A stretch of 64,000 bases of DNA, taken from contig CAKONZ010000005.1 of assembly GCA_934098525.1 (NCBI GenBank), forward strand, positions 1 through 64,000, read 5' to 3'. The notes under the pieces are model-generated. The model saw only the letters and a program-made list of their open reading frames with translations, was not told the DNA's origin and did no database searches. The stretch is from an uncultured Bacilli bacterium. GTDB taxonomy: Bacteria; Bacillota_I; Bacilli_A; RF39; UBA660. Positions within the stretch are counted from its first letter, which is position 1; each line of letters opens with the position of its first letter. Positions 33,499 through 41,796 of the stretch are shown one piece after another. Made by a program: the position numbers and the translations under genes.

Positions 33499-34137
33499 TT
33501 ATTCCTCTATTGTTTTATTGAAGTATTCTTCAGGATTTACTAGTTTATTATTTACATAAAGTTCAAAATGTAAATGATTTCCCATATCCTTGTCATAATT
33601 ATTAGTGAAAGAAGTTCCTAGTACTTGCCCTTGTGTAACTGTTTCATTTTCTTTTACTACAACATCTTTTATACATTGATATGTACTTATAATGTTGTTA
33701 TTATGTTGTATTTTTATTGTTGTTCCTACTATTTCATCTTCTGTTATAGATATTACTTTTCCATCTAATACAGAAAATACTTGAAATGGATTTTCTGATT
33801 TGTAATCAACACCTTTGTTTTGAATATATGTGTTTTCATAATATGTTATTGATTGTTCTTGACTTTTTTCTTCTGATTTATAGTCATAGAAAGTTTTTGC
33901 TATTTCTATATTATCAGCTTTGTATGGTCTTTCTATTTTGACTTTTGTGTCTTCTTTGATTACTGCTTCTACATTATTTGATAATATTTCACTAGACACA
34001 TATGTGTATTCATGTTGACTAATTTCATCTGCTACTTTTAGAGACATTGTTAATAAATATCCCATTAAACATAAAACAGTTAATGACATTACTACTATTC
34101 CTTGCAATAAGTATGGTTTAACATTATTTTTTACCAT
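33499..34137 (-). CDS. spoIIQ: stage II sporulation protein Q (degenerate LytM/M23 domain)
   Basis: A 212-residue protein with an N-terminal membrane anchor (about 12-35) and a LytM domain (about 100-205). The first zinc ligand is lost: the H-x-G-x-D motif reads NKGVD (Asn107), as it is Ser in B. subtilis SpoIIQ. The late HLHFE motif is intact, so the domain is probably a scaffold. SpoIIQ binds SpoIIIAH across the forespore septum to hold the two cells together. Neighbours mbl and DUF1146, with murA upstream, support the call. The GAGGTGA ribosome site lies in a hairpin arm. Confidence 0.87.
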   Translation of the reverse strand: MVKNNVKPYLLQGIVVMSLTVLCLMGYLLTMSLKVADEISQHEYTYVSSEILSNNVEAVIKEDTKVKIERPYKADNIEIAKTFYDYKSEEKSQEQSITYYENTYIQNKGVDYKSENPFQVFSVLDGKVISITEDEIVGTTIKIQHNNNIISTYQCIKDVVVKENETVTQGQVLGTSFTNNYDKDMGNHLHFELYVNNKLVNPEEYFNKTIEE

Positions 34138-34142
34138 ATAAA

Positions 34143-34177
34143 AATCACCTCATTAAAAGTGTTAACAATTAATGAGG
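34143..34177 (-). terminator. terminator-like hairpin that contains the spoIIQ ribosome site
   Basis: On the minus strand CCTCATTAA (34177-34169) pairs perfectly with TTAATGAGG (34156-34148), followed by TGATTTTT. The second arm holds GAGG of the spoIIQ Shine-Dalgarno. The same layout precedes spoIIR. Confidence 0.8.
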
Positions 34178-34192
34178 TTTTTATTCACATTT

Positions 34193-34390
34193 TTATATTA
34201 TTTTTATTATATCTGATAAATCAAATATAGCGTTTGATATTAAATATATAATAATTAACGCTAAGAGAAAATAGAATAGTCTTGCTTGGAATACTTTATT
34301 TTTTTTGAATATTTGGTTAATATTTAATGAATCTAGTGCTATTACTACTATTGGAGATATTAACAAATATATTAATAATTTGGGATTCAT
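34193..34390 (-). CDS. DUF1146 family membrane protein (YwzB-like)
   Basis: A 65-residue protein with two transmembrane segments (about 5-22 and 38-58); SPIVVIALDSLNINQIFKKN and LALIIIYLISNAIFD fit the DUF1146 family. In B. subtilis ywzB lies between the atp operon and murAA-spoIID-spoIIQ, so its place near murA and spoIIQ is conserved. It starts 1 nt before the rpiB stop region. Function is unknown. Confidence 0.85.
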   Translation of the reverse strand: MNPKLLIYLLISPIVVIALDSLNINQIFKKNKVFQARLFYFLLALIIIYLISNAIFDLSDIIKII

Positions 34391-34391
34391 T

Positions 34392-34826
34392 TTATTTTTC
34401 CTTTTCTTTTATTAACGCTATTCTTTTTAAGTGTGGTTCTTGATTTAAAAATTTTGCTTCTATATATGAGTCTATCATTTTCTTGGCTTTTTTAAATCTA
34501 GTTGTTCCTTTAAATGCTATTATGTTGGCATTGTTATGTTCTTTTGATAGTTTTGCTTCTTTTATATTATCAATTTTTGCACAATAGATTCCTCTTATTT
34601 TATTACATGCTATTGAGATTCCTATTCCTGTTCCACATATGGCTATTCCAAAATCAACTTCTTTTTTTAAAACTCCATTACTTAATGCAAAAGCATATAT
34701 AGGGTAATCTGTTCTTTCAGTATTGTTGGTGCCATAGTCTTTTACTTGATATTTTTTTTCTAAATATTTTATTAGTTTTTGTTTTAATATATATCCTCTA
34801 TGATCAGAGGCAATTCCTATTTTCAT
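34392..34826 (-). CDS. rpiB: ribose-5-phosphate isomerase B
   Basis: A 144-residue RpiB/LacAB enzyme that interconverts ribose 5-phosphate and ribulose 5-phosphate. The KIGIASDHRGYILKQKL start, the DYPIYAFALSNGV segment and the catalytic Cys in GIAICGTGIGISIACNKI are intact. I chose ATG 34826, with AGGTG just upstream; an in-frame GTG at 34835 overlaps that site. It lies in a run with DUF1146 and spoIIQ. Confidence 0.95.
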   Translation of the reverse strand: MKIGIASDHRGYILKQKLIKYLEKKYQVKDYGTNNTERTDYPIYAFALSNGVLKKEVDFGIAICGTGIGISIACNKIRGIYCAKIDNIKEAKLSKEHNNANIIAFKGTTRFKKAKKMIDSYIEAKFLNQEPHLKRIALIKEKEK

Positions 34827-34863
34827 ATTATTCACCTATATTTAGTATACTATAAATAGTTTT

Positions 34864-34897
34864 AAAAAAAAAGAAAAATAAGTTTTCTTATTTTTCT
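34864..34897 (-). terminator. intrinsic terminator after rpmE
   Basis: On the minus strand AGAAAAATAAG and CTTATTTTTCT form an 11-bp stem with an AAAA loop, followed by nine T. Confidence 0.88.
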
Positions 34898-35091
34898 AAT
34901 CCAAATTTTTTGTTAAATTTTTCTACATTTCCTTTTACTTTTGTTCCACCTTGTTTACCAGTATAGAATGGATGGCAATTAGAACATATTTCTATATGTT
35001 GTTCAGGTTTTGTTGATTTACTCATAAAAGTATTTCCACAAGAACAAATGAATTTACAATCTTGTAATTCCTTATGTATTCCTTTTTTCAT
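34888..35091 (-). CDS. rpmE: 50S ribosomal protein L31 (zinc-binding form)
   Basis: A 67-residue L31 that keeps the metal-binding cysteines (FICSCGNTF and ICSNCHPFYTGKQ), so it is the zinc-containing C+ form. It sits between murA and rpiB. AAGGAG precedes the ATG and a strong terminator follows. L31 bridges the ribosomal subunits. Confidence 0.97.
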   Translation of the reverse strand: MKKGIHKELQDCKFICSCGNTFMSKSTKPEQHIEICSNCHPFYTGKQGGTKVKGNVEKFNKKFGLEK

Positions 35092-35156
35092 TTTTTTCTC
35101 CTTCCGCCATGACTCTTGGTCATAGTAATAATAATTCTTGTTTATTGTATCAAATA

Positions 35157-36434
35157 TTATTTATTTTGGCAAGTTTTTTTATTATTTTCTTTTAATTCTA
35201 TATTTGCCCCTACATTTTTAAGTTTGTCTACTATACCTTCGTATCCTCTTAAGATGTGTTCGACGTTTTCAATTGTTGTTTTGTTTTCAGCAATTAGGCC
35301 TGCTATTACCATAGCTGCTCCTGCTCTTAAATCTGTTGCTTTTACTTTTTTTCCTGTTAGTTTAGTTGCACCTTTTACTCTTGCTTTTTTACCTTTTGTG
35401 GTAATTTCTGCACCCATTTTGTTTAAATATGGGACTTGCATGAATCTATTTTCATATATGTTTTCTTCAATTATAGAAGTTCCTTTGCATTGGGTTAAAA
35501 ATGTCATGAATGGTTGTTGTAAGTCTGTTGGGAACCCAGGATAATAATATGTTGTTATGTTAGTTTTTATTAATTTTTTATAAGGATTACATATTATACT
35601 ATCTTCTAAAATTTCTATGTTTGCTCCACATTCTAAAAGTTTTGCTGTTAAGGCTTGAATGTGTTCTGGTATTATGTTTTCTATTTTTAGATTATTTCCT
35701 AGTAAGGCACCAATAATAGTATATGTACCAGCTTCTATTCTATCTGGAATTACTTCTGTGAAACCTTTTTTTAGTTTCTTAACTCCTTTGATTTTTATTT
35801 CATTTGTACCGGCTCCTGTTATTTTTGCACCCATACTGTTTAAAAATGTTGCTACATTTATAATTTCTGGTTCTCTAGCAGCGTTTTCTATTATTGTTGT
35901 TCCTTCTGCCATAGTAGCTGCTAACATAATATTAATTGTAGCTCCTACTGAGGCTATGTCTAGGTATATATTGCTTCCTTTTAGTTTTTCTGCTGTAATT
36001 ATGTATTTATCTCCATCTTCAATTATGTTTGCTCCAAGTTTTTTAAAACCATCTAAGTGTATATTAATTGGTCTTGTTCCTATGTTACATCCACCTGGAA
36101 ATGAAATTTCTACTTTTTTATATTTTGCTAATAGAGCTCCCATAAAATAATAAGATGCTCTTAATTTTTTGGCAATACTTTCAGGAATTGGTTTGTTTTC
36201 CATATTTTTTGTGTCTATTAACATTTTATCGGCGTTTGATGTATGTTTTATGTTTAAGAATTCTAATATTTCACATAAAGATTTAACATCTGAAATATTT
36301 GGTACATTGTTGATTTCTACTGTGTCATTTGAAAGAATAGCCGCGGGTATTAATGCTACAACAGCATTCTTGGCACCACTTATATTTATTGTTCCACTTA
36401 ATGGTTGTCCACCCTGTATCTTGATTACTTCCAT
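35157..36434 (-). CDS. murA: UDP-N-acetylglucosamine 1-carboxyvinyltransferase
   Basis: The 425-residue enzyme performs the first committed step of peptidoglycan synthesis. The N-terminal LSGTINISGAKNAVVALIPA with the UDP-sugar-binding Lys, and the catalytic Cys in the FPGGCNIGTRPI loop (about residue 116), are present; Cys at this site gives fosfomycin sensitivity. AGAAAGG precedes the ATG. It lies 65 nt upstream of rpmE and belongs to the murA...spoIIQ-mbl cluster known in Bacilli. Confidence 0.97.
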   Translation of the reverse strand: MEVIKIQGGQPLSGTINISGAKNAVVALIPAAILSNDTVEINNVPNISDVKSLCEILEFLNIKHTSNADKMLIDTKNMENKPIPESIAKKLRASYYFMGALLAKYKKVEISFPGGCNIGTRPINIHLDGFKKLGANIIEDGDKYIITAEKLKGSNIYLDIASVGATINIMLAATMAEGTTIIENAAREPEIINVATFLNSMGAKITGAGTNEIKIKGVKKLKKGFTEVIPDRIEAGTYTIIGALLGNNLKIENIIPEHIQALTAKLLECGANIEILEDSIICNPYKKLIKTNITTYYYPGFPTDLQQPFMTFLTQCKGTSIIEENIYENRFMQVPYLNKMGAEITTKGKKARVKGATKLTGKKVKATDLRAGAAMVIAGLIAENKTTIENVEHILRGYEGIVDKLKNVGANIELKENNKKTCQNK

Positions 36435-36487
36435 ATTTTTAATCCTTTCTTGTTTCTACCTTAATATATGCTTTTTAACTATTTTTG

Positions 36488-36985
36488 TTATTTAAACAAA
36501 TCTAATAACATATCTAGTTTGTTTATTGTTGTATATTTTTTGTTATTTTTTTCTGAGAATTTTATAGGTATTCCGCCTTCTTCAGACCATTCTTTTAGAT
36601 TACCACTATAATCATCTACTAAAATGGCTTCATTTGTGTGAACCATTTTTGTTTTTGATATTTTTTTAGGACATGGAATTATTGTTATATCTTTAAAGTA
36701 TTTTCTAATATATTTGATTTTTTCCATTGCTTCTTCAATTGAATAAACATGGGTTAAAATACTTACATTGAATTTATGGCTGTCTATTATTTTTTGTATA
36801 CAATTAATACTATCATTTATTATTAGTTTATCATTTATAATACCATTCCAATTATAGTTTTTAAAAAAATCATCTATTTCTTTTTGTGAGAGTTCTCTAT
36901 TAAAACTTTCTATTTCTTTATACATAATTTTTATTGTGTCTAATATTACACCGTCAAAATCAATATATAGTTCATATTTTTTCAT
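36488..36985 (-). CDS. HAD-superfamily hydrolase, 5'-nucleotidase-like
   Basis: A 165-residue protein. The HAD motif I IDFDGVILDT (Asp9 nucleophile, Asp11) is at the N-terminus, motif II Thr is in VSILTHVYS, and the late acidic motif is ILVDDYSGNLKEW. The pattern, with a helical cap between, resembles 5'(3')-deoxyribonucleotidase (NT5C) proteins. The substrate is unknown. I chose ATG 36985; an upstream reading from 37021 lacks a ribosome site. It lies between the terminator at 37024-37052 and murA. Confidence 0.8.
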   Translation of the reverse strand: MKKYELYIDFDGVILDTIKIMYKEIESFNRELSQKEIDDFFKNYNWNGIINDKLIINDSINCIQKIIDSHKFNVSILTHVYSIEEAMEKIKYIRKYFKDITIIPCPKKISKTKMVHTNEAILVDDYSGNLKEWSEEGGIPIKFSEKNNKKYTTINKLDMLLDLFK

Positions 36986-37023
36986 GTTATCACAACCCAT
37001 ATTTATTATAAGTTTTAACATTT

Positions 37024-37052
37024 AAAAAAGCAAGTTAATTAACTAACTTGCT
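37024..37052 (-). terminator. intrinsic terminator after the 37059-38720 gene
   Basis: On the minus strand AGCAAGTTA and TAACTTGCT form a 9-bp stem followed by TTTTTT. It ends the two-gene unit 38741-40354 / 37059-38720. Confidence 0.88.
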
Positions 37053-37058
37053 TTATTT

Positions 37059-38720
37059 TTACGCAGATACTTTTCTTGTTTTTCCTGTTGGTGTCCAACC
37101 TTCTAATGTTTTATTTCTTGACCATTTATATATTATTGAATTTACTGTTTTATAAATAGGTGTTGCATCAGCTGTTTTTGTTTCTTTGATTACTTTTTTA
37201 CAAGTATTACCTGATTTTACAGTTCCTGCTTCACAATATTTTGTAATTACTGTTTTTACACAAGCAGTTTTATCTTTATTTAATTCATATCCGTTTTCTT
37301 TACAGTATTTTGTAGTTGATGCTACTTTATTTGTTCCTGTATATTTATAGCCATCTTTTATTATTTTTTCATCATTTGATGATGTTGACCATTTATATGT
37401 TGTTTTTCCTTCATCTATAATAGTTCTTGTTTTTGTATGATAATAATATGTATATTTGTATTCTTTTTCTTGATATGTTATGTATCCTACAAAAGTCTTT
37501 TTCAAACCATATACATTAATTGTTTTTTCTTCAACGTTACATTCTGCTGATAATTGTGAACCTGTTTTTGTAACTGGATTAACTGTTCTTGTATATACTT
37601 TGTAAATATAGTATGGTTTTAAAGTACATGAATCACTACATCTTGTATAGTCCATTCCAACATATACATATTTCTTTGTCATTGTGTCTTTTGGAACGTA
37701 TTCTAATGTTATAGTTTCTTGTAATTTCCAATCAGTTGTACTATATGTTGTTGAAGTACTTGAATCTCTGAAATATTTATAATCTTTACATACATATTGT
37801 TTATATGTACCAACTACATTATCATATGTTTCTTGATATATTGGTTTTGATTTATCCATTTTTGTAGTTGTTATTGTTGTTTTCTTATATCCATTTTTTT
37901 CATTGATTACTAATTCTTGTTCACCCCAGATAATATTGTCTGATTCAGTATATTCTTTATCTTCTGACCAATCTGACCATTTGCTATAAGTTTTATCTGT
38001 TGTTTTTGAGTATAAGTATTTATAAGTTGTTTTTGTAGAAACATCTTTTTTATATTCTTTTTTATCTTCTAGCATTGGTGTTGTTATAACTTTGTTTTCT
38101 ACTTTATAACAAGCTTTAGCGTTTTCTGGATCTTTTTCATATCCTTTTGGACATTCATATCTATCAATTACTTTTGTTGAACTTAATTTTTGAAATTGAT
38201 ATTCAAGTATTGGATTTGTTGGATTTGTTGGATTATTTCCTTTATTTTCGTTGTTGGTTTGACAATCTTGACATTTATTATCACAGTCATTACATCTATC
38301 TGTACATCCTAGATGTTCAATTATAAATGCTTCTTCATTAGAACATGATAAGTTAACTTTCATTTCATATTCTGTGTCTGTTTTTGTGATTTCAATATAT
38401 GATTCTGTGTTACTACATGATTTGCCATTTTTATCTACGAATGGTAATAATAAGTTTTTCTCTAACATTTCTCCTAAAGTTATTCTAACTTTATCACCAA
38501 CATTTTTTGGCATTCTTTCATTAGTGAAATATGTATCACCAGCGTCACGCATTGATTCTATATTTCTTCTAAATACATCTTGTAATAATGGATTTAATGA
38601 TGATTTAGTAGGAAATAACCATAATAGTATAAATACTATAACTGCAATTAATAATATTCCTAGTAAAAATCTTTTTATTATTGTCCATAATGATGTTTTA
38701 TTTTCCATTTCGTATTCCAT
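37059..38720 (-). CDS. large membrane-anchored Thr/Tyr/Cys-rich protein of unknown function
   Basis: A 553-residue protein, not recognised. A transmembrane segment at about 12-36 anchors a long outside region. Residues about 50-130 (NERMPKNVGDKVRITLGEML ... SCSNTESYIEI ... LSCSNEEAFIIEHLGC) form a Cys-containing domain that recurs, to my recollection, as a surface-type module. A CxxxCNDCDNKCQDC cluster (about 139-153) follows. The rest has repeated Thr/Lys/Tyr strands with aromatic pairs such as SKWSDWS and YKWSTS, and cysteine pairs (YECPKGYEKDPENAKACYK; YCKENGYELNKDKTACVK; YCEAGTVKSGNTCKK) that look like small disulfide knots. It starts 20 nt after the other unknown gene, with AGGGGG before the ATG. 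Confidence 0.75.
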   Translation of the reverse strand: MEYEMENKTSLWTIIKRFLLGILLIAVIVFILLWLFPTKSSLNPLLQDVFRRNIESMRDAGDTYFTNERMPKNVGDKVRITLGEMLEKNLLLPFVDKNGKSCSNTESYIEITKTDTEYEMKVNLSCSNEEAFIIEHLGCTDRCNDCDNKCQDCQTNNENKGNNPTNPTNPILEYQFQKLSSTKVIDRYECPKGYEKDPENAKACYKVENKVITTPMLEDKKEYKKDVSTKTTYKYLYSKTTDKTYSKWSDWSEDKEYTESDNIIWGEQELVINEKNGYKKTTITTTKMDKSKPIYQETYDNVVGTYKQYVCKDYKYFRDSSTSTTYSTTDWKLQETITLEYVPKDTMTKKYVYVGMDYTRCSDSCTLKPYYIYKVYTRTVNPVTKTGSQLSAECNVEEKTINVYGLKKTFVGYITYQEKEYKYTYYYHTKTRTIIDEGKTTYKWSTSSNDEKIIKDGYKYTGTNKVASTTKYCKENGYELNKDKTACVKTVITKYCEAGTVKSGNTCKKVIKETKTADATPIYKTVNSIIYKWSRNKTLEGWTPTGKTRKVSA

Positions 38721-38740
38721 AAATTACTACCCCCTGATAA

Positions 38741-40354
38741 CTACTTTCTAACTCTAGTAACACTTGTTGTGTTGCTATAATATCTTTCTTCTTCTACTTC
38801 TTGTTTTATTATTATAATGTCTTCACTTGTTGTTTCTTCTTGAGCTGGTTTTGTTGGTGTTGTGACTCTTTCTTCACTTTTCTTTGTTGTTTCTTCGAAT
38901 TCTCTTTCAAATTCTTCTTGTCTAGCTTTATTATCTTTAGCATCTTTTATTCCGTTTTTGATTCCTGATGCTATACCATCTACTAGACCTTCTTTATAGC
39001 TTTCTAAGTATTTTCCATTGTAAGAGTTAATAGCTTTATTTAAATCTTCTTTAAATGATACTGATGTTAAAGTAGTATTATTACTCATATATGCATCATG
39101 TGATTTTGAATAAGATATTGCATATCCTTTTGATAAACCTTCAGCATATGCTTTTTCTTTGTTATTCTTTTCTTCGTATTTATCATTAAATTCTTGATTT
39201 GCTTTTGATTCAGCATTTTTTATTTCTTTATCTGAGAATGTTTTATTTGCTTCATCTTTTGATATTTCTTCTCTTTTTGTACCTTTAGATGAGTTATTAT
39301 TATTGTTATTAGTGTATCCACTATTATCGTTTAATTTACCATTTTCACGATTTTCAATGTCTATATTTCTTGAAGATGTTTTTATATTTTTTTCATCTAG
39401 TAAGTAATATAGTGTTGTTTTTTGATCTTCTGTTATTTTTAATGATGTTTTGTTTTCTTTTGATGAAATTTCAGCAGCATTTATATATCCTTCTAAATCA
39501 TTACATGTTATTGTTTCATTGATTTTGATTATTGTTTCATAAGTATTTTTGTTTACTATTCCTCTTTCATATAAACTTGGTAAAATTAATGTTGCTATGA
39601 AAGATGCTGCTTCTTTGTTTTCATCTTTTAATGAATCTATATTACCACTTAAGTATATTGATAAAAGTTTGTTTGTTATTTTTTCTTTGTTTTCTGCACT
39701 ATTGTCTTTATTATACGCTAATACTAATTTTTCAAAACTTTCAAACATTTCTTTGTTGTTTTTATCAGAGAATAAATCTGATATTCCTGATTTTTCAGTT
39801 GCATATCTATAGTATGTATTTAATACTACTCCAGATTTTGCATAATCTTTTGAAAATTCTAATACATCTACATCATATAACAATCTTTCTGCTAAAACAT
39901 CTTTTGTGAATGTATCAGCATTAGCATAAGCATATAATGCTCTTAATTCATTTATGTTTAAATATAATTGTGAATTTTTATCAATATCTTTTTTTATAGA
40001 TGGCGCTGCTACATTATTAAAGTAGTTTTGAACATCATTTATTTTTGTAAATGTTTCTTTTTGTATTGAACTTAATAAATTTAACAACTCTTCTAATGAT
40101 GAAATTTCTCTTGTTTCTGTTTTTGGTTTATCTTTTTGTTTTGATTTTAATGTTGTTATAGCTTCTGTTGCTACAAGTGCTACTAATGCTAAAGCTCCTG
40201 CTGCAATTAAAACTCTTTTAATGGTCTTTTTATTACTTTTTCTAGTATTTTCTTTATCAATTTTTTCATTAACCATTTCAGCCCATTCTTCTGAAGATAT
40301 TGATTTTATCATTTCTTCTATTTCATCCAATTGTTTATTTGAATTTTCTTCCAT
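38741..40354 (-). CDS. large membrane-anchored protein of unknown function
   Basis: A 537-residue protein, not recognised. An acidic N-terminal segment (1-40, EEWAEMVNEKID) precedes a transmembrane helix at about 48-67 (VLIAAGALALVALVATEAIT). The outside part is mostly helical (about 85-330). A low-complexity Asn/Ser linker (about 345-360) and a Lys/Glu/Ala-rich region (about 365-500, with EGLSKGYAISYSKSHDAY and YKEGLVDGIASGIKNGI) follow. The C-terminus is Thr/Pro/Glu-rich. AGAGGGGG precedes the ATG. The gene heads a two-gene unit with 37059-38720, inserted between the murA/spoIIQ and spoIIR/prfA clusters. Confidence 0.75.
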   Translation of the reverse strand: MEENSNKQLDEIEEMIKSISSEEWAEMVNEKIDKENTRKSNKKTIKRVLIAAGALALVALVATEAITTLKSKQKDKPKTETREISSLEELLNLLSSIQKETFTKINDVQNYFNNVAAPSIKKDIDKNSQLYLNINELRALYAYANADTFTKDVLAERLLYDVDVLEFSKDYAKSGVVLNTYYRYATEKSGISDLFSDKNNKEMFESFEKLVLAYNKDNSAENKEKITNKLLSIYLSGNIDSLKDENKEAASFIATLILPSLYERGIVNKNTYETIIKINETITCNDLEGYINAAEISSKENKTSLKITEDQKTTLYYLLDEKNIKTSSRNIDIENRENGKLNDNSGYTNNNNNNSSKGTKREEISKDEANKTFSDKEIKNAESKANQEFNDKYEEKNNKEKAYAEGLSKGYAISYSKSHDAYMSNNTTLTSVSFKEDLNKAINSYNGKYLESYKEGLVDGIASGIKNGIKDAKDNKARQEEFEREFEETTKKSEERVTTPTKPAQEETTSEDIIIIKQEVEEERYYSNTTSVTRVRK

Positions 40355-40423
40355 TTTTTATCCCCCTCTATAAACAGATTGCCATTATTATAGCACAATA
40401 GAGGATAAAAGTCAATTATTTTA

Positions 40424-40942
40424 CTATTTTGTATATTTTTCTATTAGTTCTTTTACGTATAAGCTATATCCTATTTCATTTTTATCTGTTTCTTCCAATG
40501 AACATATAGGTGGAAATAAAACACACCACCAATTATCTCCTTTTCCTTCCCCTATTGTGATTACTAATGATTCATATTCTCCTTCTTTATACTCTACATT
40601 TTTATATATTTTTTTAGGAAAGTAATTATTACCAAATTTTATATTAAATTTTGTTTCATATCCTGATTCTTCTAGTGTTTCTTTTACTACTTTTTCTATT
40701 TTTTCTATATTATTTTGTATTATTTCTCTTGATTCTTCTAATGATGAAGTTTTTAGTATTTCTTCTATTTCTTTAGATATATTTTCTTTTACTTGTTTTT
40801 TTATATATTGATCTTTGATACTATTACTATTTGCTACAATTCTTAGTCTTATTGCTTCATTTGGTATTACATAGTATTTTTCTTTGGTTGTAAACATTAT
40901 TAACATTGTTATTGATATTATTATTAGTATTATTTTTTTCAT
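40424..40942 (-). CDS. spoIIR: stage II sporulation protein R
   Basis: A 172-residue secreted signalling protein. After a hydrophobic signal (about 3-18) it has the SpoIIR blocks IPNEAIRLRIVANSNSIKDQ, an ENISKEIEEIL helix, and the diagnostic DNWWCVLFPPICSLEE (about 136-151). SpoIIR is made in the forespore and triggers SpoIIGA to activate sigma-E in the mother cell. It lies downstream of prfA-prmC, as in B. subtilis. Its AGGTGA ribosome site is in the 3' arm of a hairpin. Confidence 0.95.
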   Translation of the reverse strand: MKKIILIIISITMLIMFTTKEKYYVIPNEAIRLRIVANSNSIKDQYIKKQVKENISKEIEEILKTSSLEESREIIQNNIEKIEKVVKETLEESGYETKFNIKFGNNYFPKKIYKNVEYKEGEYESLVITIGEGKGDNWWCVLFPPICSLEETDKNEIGYSLYVKELIEKYTK

Positions 40943-40943
40943 T

Positions 40944-40976
40944 TAAAAATCACCTAATTTAATATTGGTGATTTTT
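40944..40976 (-). terminator. terminator-like hairpin that contains the spoIIR ribosome site
   Basis: On the minus strand AAATCACC (40974-40967) pairs with GGTGATTT (40954-40947), and the second arm runs into TTTTTAA. The arm holds GGTGA of the spoIIR Shine-Dalgarno. It would end prfA-prmC transcription. Confidence 0.8.
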
Positions 40977-40983
40977 TATTTTT

Positions 40984-41796
40984 TTATTCAATATTATTTA
41001 AAATTATTAATATTCTATCAAAATTATTGTTATCTTTTTTAGTTATTATTTTTGCTTCTTGATAGTAGTTTTTAACTATTTTTGTTAATATCTTACTTTG
41101 ATCTTTTCCAATTTCAAAGATAATAATATTTTTTTTATTTAGAATTTTTTTTGATTGTTCTAGTATTTTTTTGTAAAAATATAATCCATCATCTTCTGCA
41201 AAGAGCGCTAAGTGTGGTTCATTATTATATACTATGTCTTCTATTTTTTCATTTTTTGATATATATGGAGGATTTGATATTAATATATCAAATTTTCCTT
41301 TTATATTTTTTAAGATATTAGTGTGTATGAAATTTATTTTAACTTTGTTTTCTTTAGCATTTTTCTTAGCTATTTTTAAGGCTTTTTTTGATATGTCAGT
41401 TGATGTTATATTGGATTCTATATTTTTTTTAATTGTTATTGGTATTATTCCACTACCAGTTCCTACTTCTATTATGTTAGGCTTTGTAAAGTTGTTTTTT
41501 ATGATATTAAGCGCCTCATATACAAGTGTTTCTGTTTCTGGTCTTGGAATTAATACATTTTTATTTATTAAGAATTCATATCCATAAAAGTTAGTATGAC
41601 CTAAAACATATTGTACAGGAATATTATTTTTGATTTTATTAATTTTTTTTTGATATGATTTGTATTCTTTTTTTGTTAATTGTTTTTCTTTGTTTAAAGA
41701 AATTTCTGGTATTGTTAGATTTAATATATCACTTAGGATTATTTTTTTTGTTAATAATGGTATATCTTCTTTTACTAATAGGTCATTAATTTTCAT
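40984..41796 (-). CDS. prmC: release factor glutamine methyltransferase PrmC
   Basis: A 270-residue SAM-dependent enzyme that methylates the GGQ glutamine of release factors. The SAM motif IEVGTGSGIIPI, the catalytic ISNPPYIS and the N-terminal helical domain (LTKKEYKSYQ ... VQYVLGHTNFYG) are intact. It overlaps prfA, its substrate gene, by 11 nt. spoIIR follows across a hairpin. Confidence 0.97.
   Translation of the reverse strand: MKINDLLVKEDIPLLTKKIILSDILNLTIPEISLNKEKQLTKKEYKSYQKKINKIKNNIPVQYVLGHTNFYGYEFLINKNVLIPRPETETLVYEALNIIKNNFTKPNIIEVGTGSGIIPITIKKNIESNITSTDISKKALKIAKKNAKENKVKINFIHTNILKNIKGKFDILISNPPYISKNEKIEDIVYNNEPHLALFAEDDGLYFYKKILEQSKKILNKKNIIIFEIGKDQSKILTKIVKNYYQEAKIITKKDNNNFDRILIILNNIE

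Noticed and set aside
35659..36150. A long plus-strand open frame opposite murA (and many like it, for example opposite cotE at 8515-8979 and trxB at 19036-19590)
   Set aside because: These are Leu/Phe/Ser-rich antisense frames of AT-rich genes, without ribosome sites and covering clearly conserved proteins.
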